Positions 57,535 to 64,000 of a stretch of 64,000 nucleotides of DNA are shown piece by piece. Under the pieces are notes generated by a model. That model saw only the letters and a list, made by a program, of their open reading frames with translations, was not told where the DNA came from and searched no databases. Source of the DNA: Cyclina sinensis (lineage: Eukaryota; Mollusca; Bivalvia; Venerida; Veneridae); contig JAAONU010000001.1 in NCBI GenBank assembly GCA_012932295.1, positions 5,355,104 to 5,419,103 on the forward strand, written 5' to 3'. The position numbers and the translations under genes are program-made. Each line of letters begins with the position of its first letter. Position 1 is the stretch's first letter.

Positions 57535-58800
57535 GCGTGCCATCGACGTAAGGTTACTCGGGTGCCCTTATATTAAGTCTCAGTAGGGCAGATGGGTTTT
57601 TTAGTAATATACATGTATATATCCTTTGTAAAATTTAAAAGTTGAAAGTTGATTCCTATGGCAAAAAGGTACAAACTAAGCATAGATAAACATTTGGTAA
57701 ATATTTGCAATATCAATTTTGAGTCATTTATTCAATGTGTTTCCATCCTCAATGTGTTCATACCACGTGTTTCCGTTCTCCTGCTACTGTTAGTTGCTTC
57801 TCTCTGTGACCATATTTTCGATATGAACGATCCTATTTTAGGTTATTCCCCCATAGGATTTCCCTGTTATATGACTGTTCGCATTAAAATGTACGATACA
57901 GAAACACATATACTCAATGTTTGCAATATTGTATAATTTGAGATACATTCTTTTAATTGTACTTTTAATTTTAGTTATACAGAAATGAAATAAAACTCTT
58001 ATCTTTGATAATTCTTTGTCACCTCGCACCTGTATTTTCTATCTACGTGTCATTTTACTTAACAATTTACAAGGACGCGTGTTTGGCGCGTGCCAATGGT
58101 TCAGTCGAATTGCATATTTTCAAAAGATGAATTGTTTAAACAATCCGTATTGCGATCATATATTTACAGGTCTGGCTAATGATACAGTTATTGAGTTAAG
58201 GTTTCAAAGATCTTGGCAGATTGTTTTAAAGGGGCTGTGCTCCAGATGACAAAAAAAAGAGAAAGTTTTCTAGTATTTTAAATTTCTTGTAATATTTATA
58301 ACTAATGCTTAAAAACTAACTAACTGACAAAAAATAAGTCAGATAATCACATAATATATTGATTTTTTTCCTTTCACGGTGCTATACCGTAACGCGACGG
58401 TATAACTTATATTGTATAAGATTTAAAGTAAATAACTATAATTACACATGCAGCGATAGTGGTGACAGTAAAAGCGTTGGTAATTTTTTGTTAACATGAG
58501 GGTCCAGAGTTCAAAATCAGGCTGAAGCGAATGTTTTTTTTGTTTGTTCTATTTTGGCTTTGATAATCAGTTTTGAAGTAAAATATCATGTTGTTATAAT
58601 CTCAAGGCATCTAGATATTTAATTTATGTAAAAAAATATTTTTATGTCAAATCTGGAGTACAGCCTCTTTAAAAGTAATTTCCTGCATGTGTATTAAGTG
58701 TAGAACATGTACTGTTGCATATTTCAACAGTCTACCTTCGGAACGTATCATGTTTAGTTACTCGCTTTTGTATGAATCCCGAATGGATAGTAATCATGGC
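57535..58800 (+). repeat. Copy A of a local three-copy duplication
   Basis: Shares GTCACCTCGCACCTGTATTT, CTATCTACG, ACGCGTGTTTGGCGCGTGCC and GTGTATTAAGTGTAGAACATG with copy B (59560-59945), and the earlier part (GGTGCCCTTAT, GATTCCTATGG, CATAGATAAACAT) with copy C (62690-63790). No protein-coding signal; the 95-aa frame at 57649-57936 appears accidental. Confidence 0.8.
58230..58668. mobile_element. MITE with TTAA target duplication (piggyBac-like)
   Basis: Left end AGGGGCTGTGCTCCAGAT; right end, inverted, AGAGGCTGTACTCCAGAT. Both ends are flanked by TTAA (58226-58229, 58669-58672). Copy B has a single TTAA (59809-59812) at the matching place, i.e. an approximate empty site. Non-coding, 439 bp. 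Confidence 0.8.
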
Positions 58801-59559
58801 ACTCTAGGCAGAAAATGGCTGTCTAGGGCCTCCAGTAAATGTAAAACGATGCCCATCCTTCTATATTTGCGTCTCAACAACTTCTTTTTCAGTTGGGACA
58901 CACGTAACAAAATTTCGTACAAATATCACTGTTGTCTGTATCAACATAACACCTAATGTAGGGGCGAGAGAGATTGCTACACACCTTTCAGATGACTGAA
59001 AGTGCTTGTTTTATCGTTTTACACCCTACCGTAATCTGACGTCATTCTACGTGCATCCGCAGACGTAACATGTTCAACTTATTTGTTGCCAGTAAATTCT
59101 ATAAAGATCTGCATGAAAGAGATTGAAGTAAATGACATTAACTATTTAACTTCCTAATGTAACGACTCTGCGTATGTTTCAAGTGTCACTACGGCGATTT
59201 ACGTTGAAAAATTACCATTCGACTTTCATGACTATGTATGTACATATATATTTATATTTAGTGATTTTTTTCATTAAGTGTTTCTTTAAACACACCTAAA
59301 TGTTAGAAAGAAACTTAAGGTTGACACTTTTAATTACGTAAATGTCATGATAATATTTCAATCATTTTTGAAATCCATTTTAACGAAAGGCTTTCCTTGT
59401 CAAGCGCTTCTTAATGATAAGTTTTGGGATAATATATGTTGTGATCATTTCATTTGATAAACACTCCTAATTTACAATCTGTTTGTATGAATAGGTAATT
59501 TCGTTTTCAGTACGAAACTCGCTTACAAATAAATATATTGGGCATTGATCACTAATATA

Positions 59560-59945
59560 TAATGGGCTAACCTTTTAATTATACTTTTAATTATAGTTAT
59601 ACAGAAATTAAATAAATTTCTTATCTTAATAAAGTCTCTGTCACCTCGCACCTGTATTTTCTATCTACGCGTCGATTAACTTAACAATTTAAGACGCGTG
59701 TTTGGCGCGTGCCAATTGTTCAGGCGAATAGCATATTTCAAAAGATGAATTGTTTAAACAGTCCGTATTGCGATCCTGGCTTATGATACAGTTAATGTTG
59801 CAGACGGTTTAAAAAGTTTCGCCCTACTGATTTTATGTAATTTCAAGCAGGTGTATTAAGTGTAGAACATGTACTGCTGCATATTTCAACAGGTATCATG
59901 TTTAGTTACTTGCTTTTGTATGAATCCTGAATGAATAGTAAAATT
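59560..59945 (+). repeat. Copy B of the local duplication
   Basis: See copy A. Shorter and lacking the MITE; no coding content. Confidence 0.8.
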
Positions 59946-61543
59946 ATTTCTGAAACTGAAATGACAAGTTTGTGGTGATAATGAATGACGACTCCAGATT
60001 AACGTGATTAAAGAAAGAAATGGACAGTATTGTTTATGGCAGCAGTTTGGACAATTTTAATTCGCGTTCGCTTGCTAGTCAGTTTCCGAGAAGTTTTCGT
60101 CTTACTCTTTAACACGATCTATGATTTCTGAACTTTGTCAGCATTACATTGAGATGCGGAGATTTCAAATACATTTGATGTACAATAAATGATTTTATTT
60201 TCTTTGTGAAACAATCTATAGCCTTTAATTAATGTGAATTTTTATATAGCCTGTAATGAACAGATTACACTCATGTATATGTCGAGGTAATCCAGACTAA
60301 CGACCCACATTAAACATGTTGTAATATGTGAAAATGAGCATTTCAATGTAATAACTACCATTCATAGCAGTTAACATAGCGAAACAGCATGTGTAATGAC
60401 ATGCTTGACGTATTTCACGTGACGTCATTGACGACGTCTACCTTCACATGTTCAAGTAATGAGATTAAAAGTTTATTTCTTCCCACGTTATTTTTTGGAG
60501 CGGAACATGTAACGTTTGGCTCAATGAAAAGAATAGCATCCATTGTATTTGCAAAATAAGCACTATCAATTTAAAACACTTGCGTTATTTACACTTAACA
60601 AATTTTCTAATTGGCCAGTTGAAGTTTGAAAATAGCGAACACGAGTTTGACGTGCGGAAAGGTGGCAATGTTCACCCAGATCCGGTTGAGGGACTCTTGA
60701 TAAGGAAACATACGCTATAGCTGTTGTAAACAATGGAGAAGATAGGAAAGCAAAATACTGCAATTTTTCAAGTCGTTTCCACCTTAAGTTTTGGTAAATT
60801 TGAGTTTTATTGGCTGGCCAATTAGAACATTTGTTAAGTGTACATATGTGAAAGCCTTACATAACAGGAAAGTCTTCTTTGAATAGATTTAGATTTAATA
60901 GTTTATTAAAGTCGCATCCATTTACACAAATGTACACTGATAAAATACAACATATAAAACAAATATAACAATGTAGTTAAGTGAAAAGATAATAACAGTT
61001 TTTATAAAAAAACAAATATCACAATTCAATTGTTCAACTGTTGAAAAGCGACTTTTATTTGCCAAAGTCAGTTTTATATTTTGATGTATTCAAATGCATT
61101 TTGAAAACACTATGCAAGTTTGTGGTCTTATTCCGCATGTCTCCAAGTTAAATGTCACATTGTTACGTTGCACCGGAAAAACAAGCATAAATTTATTTAC
61201 CTTTCACTCTATCAGTGAATGATATATGTATTTATCACTGGTGCTATTCCTTTTCAAACATAACATAATTATGCAGGAATCCTGAACATTAATAAATTAC
61301 AGTCATTCTACGTGTTTATTGAAGTCAAACATTAAATAATGATAGGTAATCAAACAGACTCTGTCAGAAACGTACACATGTCATATAACAGCGAAACACA
61401 AATGAACAAAAAGCTTTATGTAAACCAGATGCTGTGTTTTGTACTCCATTATGTCTGATAGAAGACACAAATGTTTCTGTTTCAATCTCTCTTGTTGATT
61501 TTCATAATTTTCTTCTTGTGGTTTCTAGATTTTTTCTTCCCTA
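59946..61543. other. No gene recognised
   Basis: AT-rich DNA; the part nearest 61543 is probably 3' UTR of the leftward HEPN gene. Confidence 0.4.
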
Positions 61544-62089
61544 CTAGTATAAACCACTTCTTGTAACATCCAACTGTTCGGGCTTGGTTTCTAACTGCCA
61601 ACACTTCTTCTTTACCAAACTCTTTTTGATTTCTTCAGCAATTTCAAAACTTCCACCGACGTTTTCAATAAGCCGACACAACACAACCTCAATCTGCTTA
61701 TATTCGGTCTCAAAATCCACTTCGGTGAATGCGACCATGTGCGCTAATCTGTTCCTACTCTTAATCGTGCGTGTTATATCCGCTTCTGTGCTGAAATCAC
61801 TGTCGAGCGGATTTTTCCAAATCTGATCATTTGGCTCAAGAGAAGGATGGAGCTGTCGCAAAAGAAATACCATTATGGATATATGGAGTGATTCTACAGC
61901 AGGTTTAACGGACATAGGGTAGAGTGTTACGAACTGGTCTTTGGAAATTATTTTATATTTGTATGCTCCGAGTATTTTCCTCTTTATATGAGACTTTGCA
62001 AGGTATTCTTCAAAAGTTTTATCTCCAAACTGTGGCAGAAGTCGAACCATACACATTCTGAGGACGAACCTTCCTTCTTTATTCAACAT
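61544..62089 (-). CDS. DZIP3-like HEPN domain protein
   Basis: The frame from the ATG at 62087-62089 encodes 181 residues. It opens LNKEGRFVLR, contains LLPQFGDKTFEEYL, ISKDQFVTLYP, a hydrophobic IMVFLLRQLHP and the diagnostic ADITRTIKSRNRLAHM, where the R-N-x-x-x-H pattern is the HEPN signature. This matches the DZIP3-type HEPN family, which in molluscs is expanded and often attached to death, NLR or ubiquitin-ligase domains; HEPN domains can be RNases or RNA/protein-binding modules. Here the domain stands alone. An intron (GTAAGT donor at about 62261, TATTTCAG acceptor at 62138) lies just upstream. The preceding exon ends in an ATG whose frame (EEVFSPDEIRGFDYCPC) meets a stop one base out of phase with the HEPN frame, suggesting a single-base frameshift. 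Downstream codons are otherwise intact. Confidence 0.75.
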   Translation of the reverse strand: MLNKEGRFVLRMCMVRLLPQFGDKTFEEYLAKSHIKRKILGAYKYKIISKDQFVTLYPMSVKPAVESLHISIMVFLLRQLHPSLEPNDQIWKNPLDSDFSTEADITRTIKSRNRLAHMVAFTEVDFETEYKQIEVVLCRLIENVGGSFEIAEEIKKSLVKKKCWQLETKPEQLDVTRSGLY

Positions 62090-62137
62090 GGACAATAATC
62101 GAAACCTCTTATTTCATCCGGTGAAAATACTTCTTCC

Positions 62138-62261
62138 TGAAATATACAATTTGGTATGTAGTTCTCAAACCGAAATATTTACTACTAATTCTACGCGGGA
62201 GATTCCAGGAGTGAAATAATTATTGCATTTAGAAAATACAAACATCATGAAAAACTTACCA
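62138..62261 (-). other. Intron of the HEPN gene
   Basis: On the minus strand, donor ATG|GTAAGTTTTTC at about 62261 and acceptor TTGTATATTTCAG at 62138 bound a 124-nt intron. The ATG just before the donor is a plausible original start codon. Confidence 0.5.
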
Positions 62262-62689
62262 TTTTAATTTATTGCGAGAAAATACTCCTTATTACATTTA
62301 TCTTCAGGTAGATAAAGCATAAGTTTTCTAAGATCGTCTTGTCGCGTTAAAGAGCAACTAAAATATCTGACTCAAATAGGAAAATACTGTCTAAATTACT
62401 TTTCCTTTAGATTAAGTATGAATCGGACATGGGTAAAGGTAAGTATTTATAATATTCGGAATTGATAGTTTTGTATCACATGATTGTCAATAAACCAATC
62501 GCTGAAGTTATCAGACCTAAGAATATTTAAAAATAAAGTTTGCTTTCAATTGAAAGAAAGCCAATATCATATTTACTAGGTTTACATTGAGCCGACAGAT
62601 GGTCTTTTAAATATTATAAAGGCTTTCACTTATGTATGTCCGTATATAATTTAATTCTGTGGTTAACTTGACCAAAAGGCAGCTGGCAT

Positions 62690-63790
62690 CTGTCGCGTGC
62701 CAGCGATGTAAGAGATTCACGACAGAATGATGCACGCGTGCCCTTATAACGTAATATAAATACAAATGGTTTTTAGATAAAATTTAGAAATAGTAAATTA
62801 AGTAACATTTAAACGTAAGTAATTGATTCTTATGGTACAAATGGTGCGAACTAAGCGTAGATAAGCATAAAATATTGCAATATCTATTTTGCTCCTTTTG
62901 TTCTATGTGTTTTCATTCTCCTGGGGAAATGTATGGCTTCACACTGTGTCCAAGTCTTCGATAGAAAGTGTGCTGTACAAATAATCTCATTTTAAATTAT
63001 GTACCAAGATGATTTCCCTTTTTATTTTGACATGTTGCATTAAAATGTATGATACAGAAACATGACAATTGAGCTATTCATTGCTTGCTTTATTGTTAAT
63101 TTCAGACACAAGCTTTTAACACATTTAATGTCAATTTTACAGAAATTAAGCATAAGTAAAATTCTCACCTCTTTTTTGGCCAAATCCGACCACAACAAAT
63201 TCCGATCTCAGAAGTACCAAAAATGACCTGAGGCTTATGCCATGTGATTTGACCGCTATTCCTACCCCACTCCCCCTCCCATGTTACTATGGAAAAATAA
63301 CAATACTGAAATAGGCTCATTGGAGCTTACCTCATGTTTTTGTGTGTATGTACAATATGAGCACAGATAACTGCAGACTTTTGTTTCAAGTCCGAAATTA
63401 ACAGTATTCATATATTATAATTTGATAGCGATTGTCTTATCTTATATACCGTGTATTTGTTAAACGAGTTTTGGAAAGGTTGTGTGGAATTAAACATTTA
63501 ATGGTACCATAATATCCAAGTAAACCGTTTAAACTCATAGATAATTAGCGATATTCATTTCATATTCATCGGGAGATCAGTGGCCAGGGAAGCAGTAAGC
63601 TGGTTTTATGATTCCACAAAAACTACGTACAAACTAAAGTACCCGTGATTAAATGGCCAGAATTTTAGGCACTTCCGTATATGACATTCTTGAATAAAGG
63701 TATTCTTTGTCACCTAGAACCTGCCTTTTTGTCTACACTTCATTATTTAATTTTAAAGGCACGTGCTTGGCGCATGCCGATGATTTAGTC
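62690..63790 (+). repeat. Copy C of the local duplication
   Basis: Diverged copy of 57535-58120, for example GATTCTTATGG, TTTTCATTCTCCTG, TTTGTCACCTAGAACCTG and CACGTGCTTGGCGCATGCC. It is split by about 500 bp of unrelated DNA (about 63175-63690). No gene seen to the end of the window. Confidence 0.65.
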
Positions 63791-64000
63791 GGGTATCTCT
63801 CTCTATACAAACGTGTCTTAATAGGGTGAATAATTTACTTGTACAAATTGAAGAACACTGTAAAACGATAGGACAAGTTTATAGATCTACATGTTTGTAT
63901 TTACACGTGAAAACTTTACAGATGAGATTTGTTTGTTAAAGATACAGTAACAAAGGTTAGACAGTTTAACATTTTGGATAACTTTGTGATAACTTTTTTA

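Overview
The window is eukaryotic genomic DNA, AT-rich and intron-rich, and most likely from a bivalve mollusc. That assignment is an inference. It rests on tRNA-derived SINEs of the kind common in bivalves, on a CTTTGGCCTAGGATCATGAAA-type satellite, on a MITE built around GCAGACCAAGATCAGCCTGCACA, and on a HEPN domain of the DZIP3-like type, which is expanded in molluscs. No operons, bacterial genes or intact tRNA/rRNA genes were seen.

Layout. (1) About 250-5930, + strand: the 3' part of a multi-exon gene for a secreted or extracellular protein with the modules sushi - EGF - HYR - sushi. Every module exon is flanked by phase-1 introns. The last sushi exon carries an in-frame stop. A degenerate 36-bp repeat lies in the likely 3' UTR. 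(2) 7351-8930: a complete but dead Tc1/mariner element with terminal inverted repeats and TA target duplications. It abuts a broken beta-1,3-galactosyltransferase (GT31) copy on the minus strand (about 8985-9640). (3) 13.4-17.5 kb: three clean minisatellites (30 bp x4, 43 bp x12, 30 bp x7) and a reverse-transcriptase remnant. (4) 19193-20242, minus strand: an intact single-exon GT31 gene, paralogous to the broken copy. The two sit in a segmental duplication. The second copy holds a solo LTR (20852-22041) and continues as an inverted copy (about 22550-27545) split by about 3.4 kb of transposon debris, including a decayed cysteine-protease-like ORF. (5) 27.5-42.7 kb: gene-poor, with simple repeats, SINEs, a MITE and one possible signal-peptide exon at about 39.4 kb. 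(6) 42778-49101, + strand: a well-supported multi-exon gene with a TATA box. It encodes an unrecognised single-pass membrane protein of about 522 aa with almost no ectodomain and a long charged, tyrosine-rich and proline-rich tail. This is the most interesting locus. Alternative 3' splice sites would give two C-termini, one ending in a possible PDZ ligand. (7) 50-64 kb: SINEs, an RT remnant, three diverged copies of a local duplication (one holding a TTAA-flanked MITE with an empty site in its sister copy) and, at 61544-62262 on the minus strand, a HEPN (DZIP3-like) gene with a probable frameshift near its start.

The genes do not form an obvious pathway. The sushi/EGF/HYR protein and the HEPN protein belong to families often linked to innate immunity or adhesion in invertebrates, and the GT31 enzyme belongs in the Golgi. 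All exon models rest on reading frame, splice consensus and phase only; no transcript evidence was available.
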